Positions 1 to 6,930 of a DNA stretch of 64,000 bases are shown here, piece by piece; the stretch's first letter is position 1, and every line of letters begins with the position of its first letter. The stretch spans positions 1-64,000 of the forward strand of contig NZ_QLLL01000005.1 of the NCBI RefSeq assembly GCF_003259335.1. Reading direction: 5' to 3'. Under the pieces are notes generated by a model. It was not told the origin of the DNA. It ran no database searches and saw only the letters and a program-made list of their open reading frames with translations. This stretch comes from Chitinophaga skermanii (GTDB lineage Bacteria; Bacteroidota; Bacteroidia; Chitinophagales; Chitinophagaceae). Made by a program: the position numbers and the translations under genes.

Positions 1-35
1 TGTCGGTTCCTAAAACGACTTTACATATAGTTAGC
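1..35 (+). repeat. IS left inverted repeat
   Basis: It matches the reverse complement of 1297-1331 at about 25 of 35 positions, including the outer TGTC and the blocks CTAAAA, ACTT and TAG. IS3-family ends normally read TG...CA, which holds here. Confidence 0.8.
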
Positions 36-52
36 CTAAATTTGAGATAATT

Positions 53-394
53 ATGAAAAAGAAACATGGTCGTAGCGCCTTCCTTTACGAGGAGTCCTTC
101 AAAATTATGATCGCCCGTGAGTACCTCACAGGTTCACTGAGTATGTCCGAACTAGCTAGGAAGCATGGTTTAAAAAGTGCATCTGTTGTGCAAACGATGG
201 TAGAATGGTTTAGAAAGAATGAAGCTTCTACATCATCTAGTGTTCAGGCTTCTACCGCTAATAGTGAAGTGGAAGAGCAATTGAAGGATGCCCAACTTCG
301 TATTACAGCCTTAGAAATGTTGATCAAAAATGCAGAAAAGGAGCTGGGCGTTGATATCGTAAAAAAGCTTGGCATCAAACAGCCACCCAAATGA
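53..394 (+). CDS. IS3-family transposase OrfA (helix-turn-helix)
   Basis: This 113-residue basic protein has an N-terminal helix-turn-helix (around residues 30-55, SELARKHGLKSASVVQ). A Glu/Lys/Leu-rich helix follows (about 75-100), as in the leucine-zipper part of IS3 OrfA proteins. OrfA binds the element's ends. The gene overlaps orfB by four bases (ATGA). A canonical slippery heptamer lies in frame near its end (361-367), so ribosomes can also make an OrfAB fusion, the usual IS3 transposase. No defect is visible. Confidence 0.9.
   Translation: MKKKHGRSAFLYEESFKIMIAREYLTGSLSMSELARKHGLKSASVVQTMVEWFRKNEASTSSSVQASTANSEVEEQLKDAQLRITALEMLIKNAEKELGVDIVKKLGIKQPPK
361..367 (+). promoter_or_regulatory. 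Programmed -1 frameshift site A_AAA_AAG
   Basis: In the orfA frame the codons read GTA-AAA-AAG, giving the heptamer A_AAA_AAG, the classic IS3 slippage site. A -1 shift here enters the orfB frame. There is no stop before the orfB ATG at 391, so a fusion of about 404 residues results. A short GGGA-AGT-CCC repeat lies downstream near 404-416; whether it stimulates the shift is unknown. Confidence 0.8.
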
Positions 395-1266
395 AAGCGA
401 TAATGCGGGAAGTCCCCTTGTCAAAAATCTGTGGTTTGTTTGGTAAAACAAGGCAAGCATGGTATGATATTAAACAACGTGATAGCAGTAGTAGTTGGCA
501 AAAAGCAGTCGTATTAGACTTGGTGCAAGCCGTCAAGAAAATGGTTCCAAAAAGTGGTACTATTAAGCTTTACAAGGAGCTAAAGCCCACCTTTGTGTCT
601 CAAAACATAAAACTAGGAAGGGATGGTCTACACGCATTATTGGCCGATCACGGGTTATTGGTAAAACGTCACAAAAAGAGGGTATATACGACGCAGTCTA
701 GTCATCATTACCGTAAATGGCCTAGCTTAATCCAAGGAATGGTACCTAGTCGACCAGAACAGTTATGGGTAAGTGATATTACTTACTTGTCTACTAAAAA
801 TGGTTTTATACACTTGTCATTAATAACAGACGCTTATTCAAGGAAAATTGTGGGTTACGAGTTAAGCCCCAATTTAAAAGCTGACGGCTGTATTGCAGCC
901 TTAAAAAGGGCCTTAAAGGCAAGGGCTTTACCTGCCGAATCCCTCATTCATCATTCTGATCGCGGTGTGCAATATTGCTGTAACGATTACGTAAGCGTGC
1001 TGCAAAAAAACGGTGTTAAAATCAGCATGACCCAGACGGGGAGCCCATATGAAAATGCATTAGCCGAACGTGTAAATGGTATTTTGAAACAGGAATTTGA
1101 ACTAAACCAACAATTTCCTTCTTTCCAAGCAGCCGTAAAGCAGGTAAATAGCGCCATTTACCGCTACAACCAGTATAGACGGCACTTTGGATGCGATTTA
1201 CAAACACCAGCTACGAAGCATAATGCTGGTATTCAAGCTGTTTGTCAAGTAAAATCAGTAATTTGA
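391..1266 (+). CDS. IS3-family transposase OrfB (DDE integrase)
   Basis: This 291-residue protein is the catalytic half of the transposase. It has an N-terminal HTH_21-like region (about 45-105), then an rve integrase core. The DDE triad is readable: Asp in WVSDITYL, Asp in HHSDRGVQY, and Glu in NALAERVNG, followed by a basic residue seven positions on (K in GILKQ). It is in the -1 frame relative to orfA and its ATG overlaps the orfA stop. It may be made by coupling, or mainly as an OrfAB fusion. Length is normal for the family and no frameshift is seen. Confidence 0.92.
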   Translation: MKAIMREVPLSKICGLFGKTRQAWYDIKQRDSSSSWQKAVVLDLVQAVKKMVPKSGTIKLYKELKPTFVSQNIKLGRDGLHALLADHGLLVKRHKKRVYTTQSSHHYRKWPSLIQGMVPSRPEQLWVSDITYLSTKNGFIHLSLITDAYSRKIVGYELSPNLKADGCIAALKRALKARALPAESLIHHSDRGVQYCCNDYVSVLQKNGVKISMTQTGSPYENALAERVNGILKQEFELNQQFPSFQAAVKQVNSAIYRYNQYRRHFGCDLQTPATKHNAGIQAVCQVKSVI

Positions 1267-1296
1267 CAAACCCTGTCAAGTTCATTTAGTAATATC

Positions 1297-1331
1297 GCTA
1301 GCTAAGTGTCAAGTTATTTTAGTACAAGACA
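1297..1331 (-). repeat. IS right inverted repeat
   Basis: This is the partner of the left repeat and ends in GACA at 1331. The last base is shared with the start of the 11-nt periodic sequence that follows. Confidence 0.8.
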
Positions 1332-1526
1332 AAGTAAACCCTATGTAACCTCCAAGTACTTTCCATGTAAATCCCATGTAAATCCATGTAAGTTAGTCGT
1401 AGTTCATCGCATTCTCACCAGTGTTTTCCTATAGCGCCCCTATCTTCTCCCTAGTAAAAGCCTATCCTTACCCTATCCTAAGCCTATCTCGACCCTATCC
1501 CAAGCCTATCTTAAGCCTATCCCAGG
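1331..1526. repeat. 11-nt tandem repeat arrays (two adjacent families)
   Basis: Two blocks share an 11-nt period. At 1428-1526 nine consecutive 11-mers all start CCTA (eight start CCTAT or CCTAG within CCTATCyydas), with no slippage. At 1331-1427 a more degenerate block has CATGTAAATCC-like units at 1342, 1353, 1364 and 1375, one of them 10 nt long. No ORF explains it. The period is close to one helical turn of DNA. The array begins exactly where the IS ends. Confidence 0.85.
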
Positions 1527-1631
1527 CCAATTTCCACTATTGTATATCAATATGTTAGCTCTATATTTCGTTTATCCGCTATTCATTAGTTATTTATTAT
1601 CAAAGCCCCCAGCGATTTTGGACCTAAAATG
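1527..1631. other. AT-rich gene-free stretch
   Basis: Between the repeat array and the batC terminator I see no ORF, clear promoter or further 11-nt units. The batD/batE genes that often follow batC are not here. Confidence 0.6.
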
Positions 1632-1663
1632 AAAAAGGACGCCCCAGGTGAAGCGTCCTTTTT
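1632..1663. terminator. Bidirectional-looking terminator downstream of batC
   Basis: An 11-bp perfect stem, AAAAAGGACGC (1632-1642) with GCGTCCTTTTT (1653-1663), has a 10-nt loop. The A-run and T-run let it act on either strand. It closes the minus-strand bat transcript. Confidence 0.85.
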
Positions 1664-1683
1664 AAAAAGTAAGAATATGTTGA

Positions 1684-2502
1684 TTACCAATCTTTTTCAA
1701 CAGCTACCGGCCTACCTTTCACTTTTTTCATTTTGTCCTGCAGTTTCTTTTCCTCTTGGGCTAAAGCTTGTAGCAATTGCTGGGCTTCTTTCTCGTTTAG
1801 CTTGCTAGGCTGCGGTTCTGGTTTCTGTTGATCTTGTTGGTCTTTATCTTTGTCTTGTTTGTCTTTGTTTTGATCCTTGTTCTGATCTTTCTTGTCTTTG
1901 TTATCCTTGTCTTTATTGTCCTTGTTGTCCTTGTCTTTATTGTCCTTGTTGTCTTTGTCCTTATCCTTGTCTTTGTCTTTTTGATCTTTGTTTTGATCCT
2001 TATCCTGGTCTTTTTTGTCTTTATCCTTGTCTTTGTTCTGTTGTTGTTGCTGTTGCTTCAATTTCTCTTGTGCGTAAGCCAGGTTGTAGCGGGCTTCTTC
2101 GTCTTTGGGGTTCTTCTTCAAAGCGTCTTTATAGGCTTTGATGCTTTCTTCCCATTTCTGGTCACTCATGAAGGTATTACCAATGTTGTAATTGGCATTC
2201 GCCTGTACGCCTTTATTATTGCTGAGCTTTGCTACGTTGGTATATTGATTACGTGCATCTTCGAAGCGCTTTTGCTCGTACATACTGTTGCCTAGGTTGA
2301 AAGTCGCAGTAGGGCTGCGGGCATCTTTATCCAAGGCTTTTTTATAGCTGGCTTCGGCATCGGCAAACTGTTGTTGTTTGTATTGCTTATTTCCTTCGCG
2401 GATGAATTTACTGGTTGTTTGAGCGGATGCGATGCCGGCGCCACCCAACAACCAACAGGCTACTAATAAGCCCTTTTTCAGGTTGAATGTTGTAGTCGTC
2501 AT
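1684..2502 (-). CDS. batC: BatC-like TPR protein with Lys/Asp repeat tract
   Basis: This 272-residue protein has a Sec signal peptide (cleavage probably after SAQ near residue 28) and about three TPR repeats (32-150). A tract built almost only of K, D, Q and N follows (about 155-230), then a short Glu/Lys-rich tail. A TPR gene directly after a VWA gene, overlapping it by ATGA, is the batB-batC arrangement of Bacteroidota aerotolerance clusters. The protein probably acts in the periplasm as a scaffold for BatB (inference). The K/D tract is encoded by runs of 6-18 bp repeats and could vary in length. BatA, BatD and BatE are absent from the window. Confidence 0.8.
   Translation of the reverse strand: MTTTTFNLKKGLLVACWLLGGAGIASAQTTSKFIREGNKQYKQQQFADAEASYKKALDKDARSPTATFNLGNSMYEQKRFEDARNQYTNVAKLSNNKGVQANANYNIGNTFMSDQKWEESIKAYKDALKKNPKDEEARYNLAYAQEKLKQQQQQQNKDKDKDKKDQDKDQNKDQKDKDKDKDKDNKDNKDKDNKDNKDKDNKDKKDQNKDQNKDKQDKDKDQQDQQKPEPQPSKLNEKEAQQLLQALAQEEKKLQDKMKKVKGRPVAVEKDW
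1828..2060 (-). repeat. Repeat-encoded Lys-Asp tract in batC
   Basis: Short repeats of the type CTTGTC/TTTGTC/TTATTGTC on the plus strand encode KDKDNKDN-like units. The tract keeps a long open frame on both strands, which creates a spurious plus-strand ORF of hydrophobic residues. Confidence 0.85.
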
Positions 2503-3524
2503 GCTGTTGTTGTTTGTTTACGTGGGAACAGTTTGAAGTTCTTCACGTTGGGTACAAAAAATTCAATCAAGATCAATAATAAACAAATACCAATGAAGTA
2601 CTGGAAGTAGCTGTTGTAATCGGAGAACATGCTGTCGCCGAATTCTTTCTGCTCCATACTGTCGATGCGGTTAGATAATGCATTCACGATCTCGTCGGTG
2701 TTGTTTTCTAAATGCAAGTACACGCCTTTACCGGTGTTAGCGATTTTTTGGAGTGCTTCTTCATTCAACTTGGAAATCACCACGTTACCTTTCGCATCTT
2801 TCTTATTACCACCATTTTCATCGGGTAGGGGCGAACCTGTTACGGAACCGATACCTACAGTATTGATCATTACACCTTGATCTAAGGCATTTTTAGCTTG
2901 CGCCATTGCGCCTTCATCATGATCTTCACCATCACTAATGATAATGAGTGCTTTATGTTTCCTTTCTTTTTTATTGAAAGCGTCGTTACTTACTTTAATG
3001 GCTTCGCCGATAGCGGTACCCTGTGTAGGTATCATATCGGGCGTAACCGTACCGAGGTACATGCGTGCCGCAGAATAATCCACAGTTAGTGGCATTTGTA
3101 AATAGGCATTCCCAGCGAAAACAACGAAACCTACACGGTCGTTATCTAGCTTTTCCATCAATTTTGTAATCAATTGCTTGGCACGGGTTAACCTATCGGG
3201 TGCTACGTCGGTGGCTAGCATACTCTTACTTACGTCGAGGGCAATCACCACATCAACGCCTTTTCTAGTAATTTTTTCTTTGCGGGTACCTTTCTGGATA
3301 TTCGCCAACCCAATTACGCCAATGGCAAAGGCCAAGGCTAACAACACAAATTTGATGTTGAAAAAGCGGCGGGAATAGTTGGTAAACATCCTCGTAACGG
3401 TAACAGGATCGCCCATTTTGCGGATAGAACGGCGTTTCCACCATAATGCCGAAATAAATGCGCCTACAATAAAAATGAGCAATACCAATGCCCATAAGTA
3501 TTCTATATGTTGAAATCGTAGCAT
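2499..3524 (-). CDS. batB: BatB-like VWA-domain membrane protein
   Basis: This 341-residue protein has a TM helix near residues 10-28, another near 60-78 and a C-terminal TM (about 305-325). Between the last two lies a von Willebrand A domain. The MIDAS motif is intact: DVSKS, a threonine in TQGTAIG, and Asp in ISDGEDHDEG. Such proteins sit in the inner membrane with the VWA domain in the periplasm. Its stop overlaps the batC start (ATGA), showing co-translation. A bla terminator lies upstream (3648-3679), so the two-gene operon likely has its own promoter in 3525-3645. A neighbouring batA is missing, so assignment to BatB rather than BatA rests on the partner batC. Confidence 0.82.
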   Translation of the reverse strand: MLRFQHIEYLWALVLLIFIVGAFISALWWKRRSIRKMGDPVTVTRMFTNYSRRFFNIKFVLLALAFAIGVIGLANIQKGTRKEKITRKGVDVVIALDVSKSMLATDVAPDRLTRAKQLITKLMEKLDNDRVGFVVFAGNAYLQMPLTVDYSAARMYLGTVTPDMIPTQGTAIGEAIKVSNDAFNKKERKHKALIIISDGEDHDEGAMAQAKNALDQGVMINTVGIGSVTGSPLPDENGGNKKDAKGNVVISKLNEEALQKIANTGKGVYLHLENNTDEIVNALSNRIDSMEQKEFGDSMFSDYNSYFQYFIGICLLLILIEFFVPNVKNFKLFPRKQTTTA

Positions 3525-3647
3525 GATATAATCGCAGAGCCAGCCTTTTTAACAAGACATGGTTAGTTTCAAAAATAATTTTTTTACGACGGAATTCAAG
3601 TGTTGCACCGCTTTATTTATGAGTTTTTTAACGAATAAGTGCAAAAA

Positions 3648-3679
3648 AAAGTCGGCCTTCATCCAAGAAGACCGACTTT
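3648..3679 (-). terminator. Terminator of the beta-lactamase gene
   Basis: AAAGTCGG (3648-3655) pairs with CCGACTTT (3672-3679). On the minus strand the stem is followed by a run of T (A-run at 3643-3650 on plus). Confidence 0.8.
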
Positions 3680-3704
3680 CTCAATTATTTTATGCTGCAA
3701 TAGC

Positions 3705-4508
3705 TTACATCTTTCCTTCAAAATACCCCTCTTGCTTCAAAATATCACGGGTAATTTTCTGGCGGATATTTATCATATCGAAGTTAGGATCTTCCGATTC
3801 CAAGTTCAATACAAAGAAAGTAGGGCGGTTATTCTCTTCAATCCAGCCTACCATCCAGCCAATATTACGTTTACCTACGATGCCCCACCCGGTTTTATAG
3901 CTCAGTTTATATTTATGGTTGCTTTCCATCAACATCACATCACGCACATACTGCATAGATGTTTTGTGAAAGGGCAATTGGTCGAAATACAATTTCTTCA
4001 TAAAACCCAGTTGCTCATCAGGCGAAATCTGTAACGAATTATCCAACCAGAAAGAATCTACTTTGCTGATTTTCTTATTGCCATAACCTACAGAATCAAT
4101 CCAAAACTGCATAGTATCCTTGCCAATTCTGCGCGCTACTTCTTGGAAATAAGGCACTGCCGATACTCTAAATGCTTGGCGCATCGATAAATCCTGGTTC
4201 CATTCTGGGTTCGTATGGGTAACACCATCCCATTTAATTACCATGCCCGTATCGGTAATCGCACCCGTTTGCATGCCTACCAACGAGTTGAAAATCTTAA
4301 AAGTAGAGGCCGGTAAGAAACGTTCTTTGGCGCGTTCTATATTATACACTTTAAAAGAACCCTGGGCATTGTCGAAAAGCATAAAACAACCTTCAGCTTT
4401 CGCTTCGGCGAAGTATTTTTCCCAACTCGGCTCATTTTTCACATTGTTTGGCGAGCAAGCGCTCATTACCAACCCAGCTAACAAGAATATCCAACCAAAT
4501 CGTTTCAT
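3705..4508 (-). CDS. Class D (OXA-type) beta-lactamase, lipoprotein
   Basis: This 267-residue serine beta-lactamase hydrolyses beta-lactams in the cell envelope. The class D motifs are present: active-site STFK (Ser about 68, Lys about 71), SAV (about 116-118), YGN (about 142-144), FWLDNSL and KTGWG. A short N-terminal signal with a cysteine near residue 18 (VMSAC) suggests lipidation, although Met at -3 of the lipobox is not ideal. I start at the ATG at 4508, not the in-frame TTG two codons earlier. A -7 box at 4534-4541 fits this start. There is no transposon context, so it is probably a chromosomal enzyme. The spectrum cannot be told from sequence. Confidence 0.9.
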   Translation of the reverse strand: MKRFGWIFLLAGLVMSACSPNNVKNEPSWEKYFAEAKAEGCFMLFDNAQGSFKVYNIERAKERFLPASTFKIFNSLVGMQTGAITDTGMVIKWDGVTHTNPEWNQDLSMRQAFRVSAVPYFQEVARRIGKDTMQFWIDSVGYGNKKISKVDSFWLDNSLQISPDEQLGFMKKLYFDQLPFHKTSMQYVRDVMLMESNHKYKLSYKTGWGIVGKRNIGWMVGWIEENNRPTFFVLNLESEDPNFDMINIRQKITRDILKQEGYFEGKM

Positions 4509-4533
4509 CGGCAATTTTTTTTAAGATGATCCG

Positions 4534-4541
4534 CAAAAATA
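4534..4541 (-). promoter_or_regulatory. -7 box TATTTTTG for beta-lactamase
   Basis: It matches the Bacteroidota TAnnTTTG box, about 25 nt upstream of the ATG. No clear -33 TTG is seen at the expected spacing. Confidence 0.5.
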
Positions 4542-4640
4542 AGGCATCAACGATGCATTTGTAGCCCTGGATAAAAGTTTGACAATCACCTGGGCGTGAT
4601 TTTATACGTGAACCCTTACTCGTGGCGGCTTCATTCGTAT

Positions 4641-4678
4641 AAAAAAAGACAGCCGCCCCTAGCAAGTAGGGACGGCTG
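4641..4678 (-). terminator. Terminator of kbl
   Basis: CAGCCGCCCCTA (4650-4661) pairs with TAGGGACGGCTG (4667-4678) with one mismatch. On the minus strand the stem is followed by a T-run. Confidence 0.8.
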
Positions 4679-4709
4679 CTTGTTATGCGATCCGTAAAAC
4701 GGATGATAA

Positions 4710-5900
4710 TTATCCTTTTATAACACCCAACTCTTTACCCACTTTAATAAATGCGTTGATCGCTTTATCTAAGTGTTCTTGTTCATGGGCGGCGCTCAAT
4801 TGTACACGGATACGCGCTTGACCTTTCGGTACTACTGGGAAGAAGAACCCAATCACGTAAATACCTTCTTGTAACAATTTATCTGCAAACTGTTGGCTCA
4901 ACACAGCGTCATATAACATAACCGGTACAATCGGGTGATCGCCAGGTTTGATGTCGAAGCCGGCTTCCGTCATTTTTGAACGGAAATATTTCGTGTTGTA
5001 TTCCAATTTATCGCGTAAAGCCGTTGTTTCGCTCAACATATCCAATACCGCGATAGAAGCACCTACGATGCTTGGCGCTACGGAGTTAGAGAATAAGTAT
5101 GGGCGGCTACGTTGACGTAAAATATCGATCACCTCTTTCGGGCCAGATGTGAAACCACCAGAAGCACCACCAAGGGCTTTACCAAGTGTGCCCGTAATAA
5201 TGTCGATACGACCCATTACGTTCCTGTATTCGTGTGTACCACGACCGGTTTTACCCAAGAAGCCAGTAGAATGGCTTTCGTCGATCATCACAATCGCGTC
5301 GTATTTATCGGCTAAATCGCAGATTTTATCGAGTTGCGCGATAGTACCGTCCATACTGAATGAGCCATCGGTAACTATAATGCGGCTGCGGAGGTGTTGA
5401 GATTCTTTCAGCTTCGCTTCGAGATCTTCCATATTGTTGTGTTCGTAGCGGTAGCGCTGTGCTTTACAGAGGCGAACACCGTCGATAATAGAAGCGTGGT
5501 TTAAAGCATCGGAGATAATAGCATCTTGTTCGTTGAACAACGGTTCGAAAACGCCGCCGTTAGCATCGAAAGCTGCTACATAGAGAATTGTATCTTCTGT
5601 ACCGAGGAATTTAGAGATTTTTTGTTCTAGTTCGCGGTGAATATCTTGGGTACCGCAAATGAAACGAACGGAACTCATACCATAACCATGGGTATCGATT
5701 GCGTGTTTAGCGGCGTCGATTACTTTTGGGCTGGAAGAAAGACCTAAGTAGTTATTAGCACAGAAATTGATAACGGTGTTACCGTTCACTTGGATTTCGG
5801 CGCCTTGTTCGGAAGTGATAATGCGTTCTTTCTTAAATAAGCCGGCCTCTTGGATTTCGGCAACTTCTTGTTGTAAACGATCGGTGAATTTCTTATTCAT
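4710..5900 (-). CDS. kbl: Glycine C-acetyltransferase (2-amino-3-ketobutyrate CoA ligase)
   Basis: This 396-residue PLP enzyme of the alpha-oxoamine synthase family cleaves 2-amino-3-oxobutyrate with CoA to glycine and acetyl-CoA, the second step of threonine breakdown. Visible features are [12 protein letters not shown] near the N-terminus, [10 protein letters not shown] (PLP ring), and the Schiff-base lysine in [10 protein letters not shown]. Residues match Kbl better than BioF or serine palmitoyltransferase. The start is the ATG at 5900 (MNKKFTDRL); the longer open frame to 5981 would include the promoter box and a non-conserved leader. No tdh gene is adjacent. Confidence 0.9.
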   Translation of the reverse strand: MNKKFTDRLQQEVAEIQEAGLFKKERIITSEQGAEIQVNGNTVINFCANNYLGLSSSPKVIDAAKHAIDTHGYGMSSVRFICGTQDIHRELEQKISKFLGTEDTILYVAAFDANGGVFEPLFNEQDAIISDALNHASIIDGVRLCKAQRYRYEHNNMEDLEAKLKESQHLRSRIIVTDGSFSMDGTIAQLDKICDLADKYDAIVMIDESHSTGFLGKTGRGTHEYRNVMGRIDIITGTLGKALGGASGGFTSGPKEVIDILRQRSRPYLFSNSVAPSIVGASIAVLDMLSETTALRDKLEYNTKYFRSKMTEAGFDIKPGDHPIVPVMLYDAVLSQQFADKLLQEGIYVIGFFFPVVPKGQARIRVQLSAAHEQEHLDKAINAFIKVGKELGVIKG

Positions 5901-5937
5901 GTGAGCATAAATTTTAATGCTTGTAGATATACCAGTG

Positions 5938-5945
5938 CAAAAGTA
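5938..5945 (-). promoter_or_regulatory. -7 box TACTTTTG for kbl
   Basis: It is a TAnnTTTG match about 38 nt upstream of the chosen kbl ATG. It supports the shorter start because the longer ORF would run through it. Confidence 0.5.
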
Positions 5946-6056
5946 AGCAGTTAAAAGTACAGCAGAATTCGATGTGGACATTTTAAGGTCCTATAATCGA
6001 AAAAACTTTTGACTTGGGTGTAACATTCCCCACATGCTGTACGTCATATTATTATC

Positions 6057-6266
6057 ATGCAAAAGCAGGCAATGAACCAGCGCGGGAGCAATTTTACCCG
6101 CTTAATCCTGTTCCTAGCGATACTTTCTGTGCTAGGAATGGTGTGGTTCTGCCTCATCATCAGTCGATTAGCACCTCTTCAAGAGAGCAAATCAGAAAAG
6201 AATACACGCCATGTTATGGAAAAGTTGCAATGGACGAGGATTTTGTTCTATGTAGAAGGTATATAA
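6057..6266 (+). CDS. Possible small single-TM protein
   Basis: This 69-residue ORF has one convincing hydrophobic helix (about residues 14-36, LILFLAILSVLGMVWFCLII) after a short basic N-terminus, and a polar tail. An alternative start is the ATG at residue 6. It is the only plausible gene in the 490-bp gap between kbl and the sigma gene. No family is recognised, and an overlapping frame (6014-6313) is also open, so it may be chance. Confidence 0.35.
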   Translation: MQKQAMNQRGSNFTRLILFLAILSVLGMVWFCLIISRLAPLQESKSEKNTRHVMEKLQWTRILFYVEGI

Positions 6267-6390
6267 CGGGCACAGCGGACCTTAGCCGCTCTATGAGTAT
6301 CTCTTATATATGAGAAAATGTGAGATAGGAGTGTGTGGTGAGAATTAGAAATTATGTCGGAACTTTAGCACTTTAAAAGCCGCTGCCCGG

Positions 6391-6876
6391 ATGACGGAAA
6401 AGGAGTATAACAAGTGTGTGGATTTGTATGCAGATAGTCTCTTCCGCTTTATCGTGAAAAACTTAGAGCATAGTGAAGACGCGAGAGATGTGGTACAGAA
6501 CGCATTTGAAATATTATGGAAACATTGTGATGATGTGCCTTCTGAGAAGGCTAAGTCATACCTATTCACTGTTGCGTACCATAACATGATTGATCATGTA
6601 CGTAAAGTGAAGCGGATTTCCTTGGTAGACGAGTTTAAAGATGATGCTAAAATATCGGATCAGCGCGTGCACAATGCCAAGCAAGTACTAGAATCGGCGA
6701 TGACCCGCCTTTCGGATGTACAACGCTCCCTGGTAATGCTGAAAGATTACGAAGGCTATAGCTATGAAGAAATCGGGGAAATCATGCATTTGTCTCCCTC
6801 CCAAGTAAAGGTATACTTGCACCGTGCTAGAACACATTTGAAAGAATACCTGGGTAAAATGGATAACGTTATTTAA
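6391..6876 (+). CDS. ECF RNA polymerase sigma factor
   Basis: This 161-residue ECF sigma factor has region 2 (about 8-75, with DARDVVQNAFEILWKH) and region 4 (about 105-155, with YSYEEIGEIMHLSPSQVKVYLHRAR, the -35-binding HTH). It would direct core polymerase to a small regulon in response to an envelope signal. The next gene, 54 nt on, encodes a single-TM protein with an anti-sigma-like N-terminus and is likely its antagonist. There is no FecR-type partner, so it is not an iron-transport sigma of the FecI class by context. Confidence 0.92.
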   Translation: MTEKEYNKCVDLYADSLFRFIVKNLEHSEDARDVVQNAFEILWKHCDDVPSEKAKSYLFTVAYHNMIDHVRKVKRISLVDEFKDDAKISDQRVHNAKQVLESAMTRLSDVQRSLVMLKDYEGYSYEEIGEIMHLSPSQVKVYLHRARTHLKEYLGKMDNVI

Positions 6877-6930
6877 TCATTTGTATTTTTAAAGCCGATC
6901 ATATTCCCATAAGGGATTAAAATATATAAC

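Larger units (their letters stand above)
1..1331 (+). mobile_element. IS3-family insertion sequence, complete
   Basis: This is a complete IS3-type element. It has two overlapping ORFs (orfA 53-394, orfB 391-1266) bounded by imperfect inverted repeats. The left repeat (1-35) starts TGTC and the right repeat (1297-1331) ends GACA. The two agree at about 25 of 35 positions when one is reverse-complemented. The left tip coincides with window base 1, so the upstream target duplication cannot be seen. Three copies of TGTCAAGT lie near the right end (1243, 1274, 1307), and TTGACA-5 nt-TGTCAA sits over the orfB stop. The right flank is an 11-nt repeat array, so the element sits in or beside repetitive non-coding DNA. 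Both ORFs look intact, so the element may be active (inference). Confidence 0.9.

Noticed and set aside
1331..1526. CRISPR array
   Set aside because: Units are 11 nt long with no unique spacers, and no cas genes are in the window.
1828..2295. 155-residue plus-strand open frame rich in Val, Leu, Ile and Phe
   Set aside because: It is the reverse reading of the K/D repeat tract in batC. Repeats keep both strands open; there is no promoter and the composition is unnatural.
3265..3555. 96-residue minus-strand open frame overlapping the batB start
   Set aside because: It is in another frame of a gene with clear VWA motifs. It is a shadow ORF.
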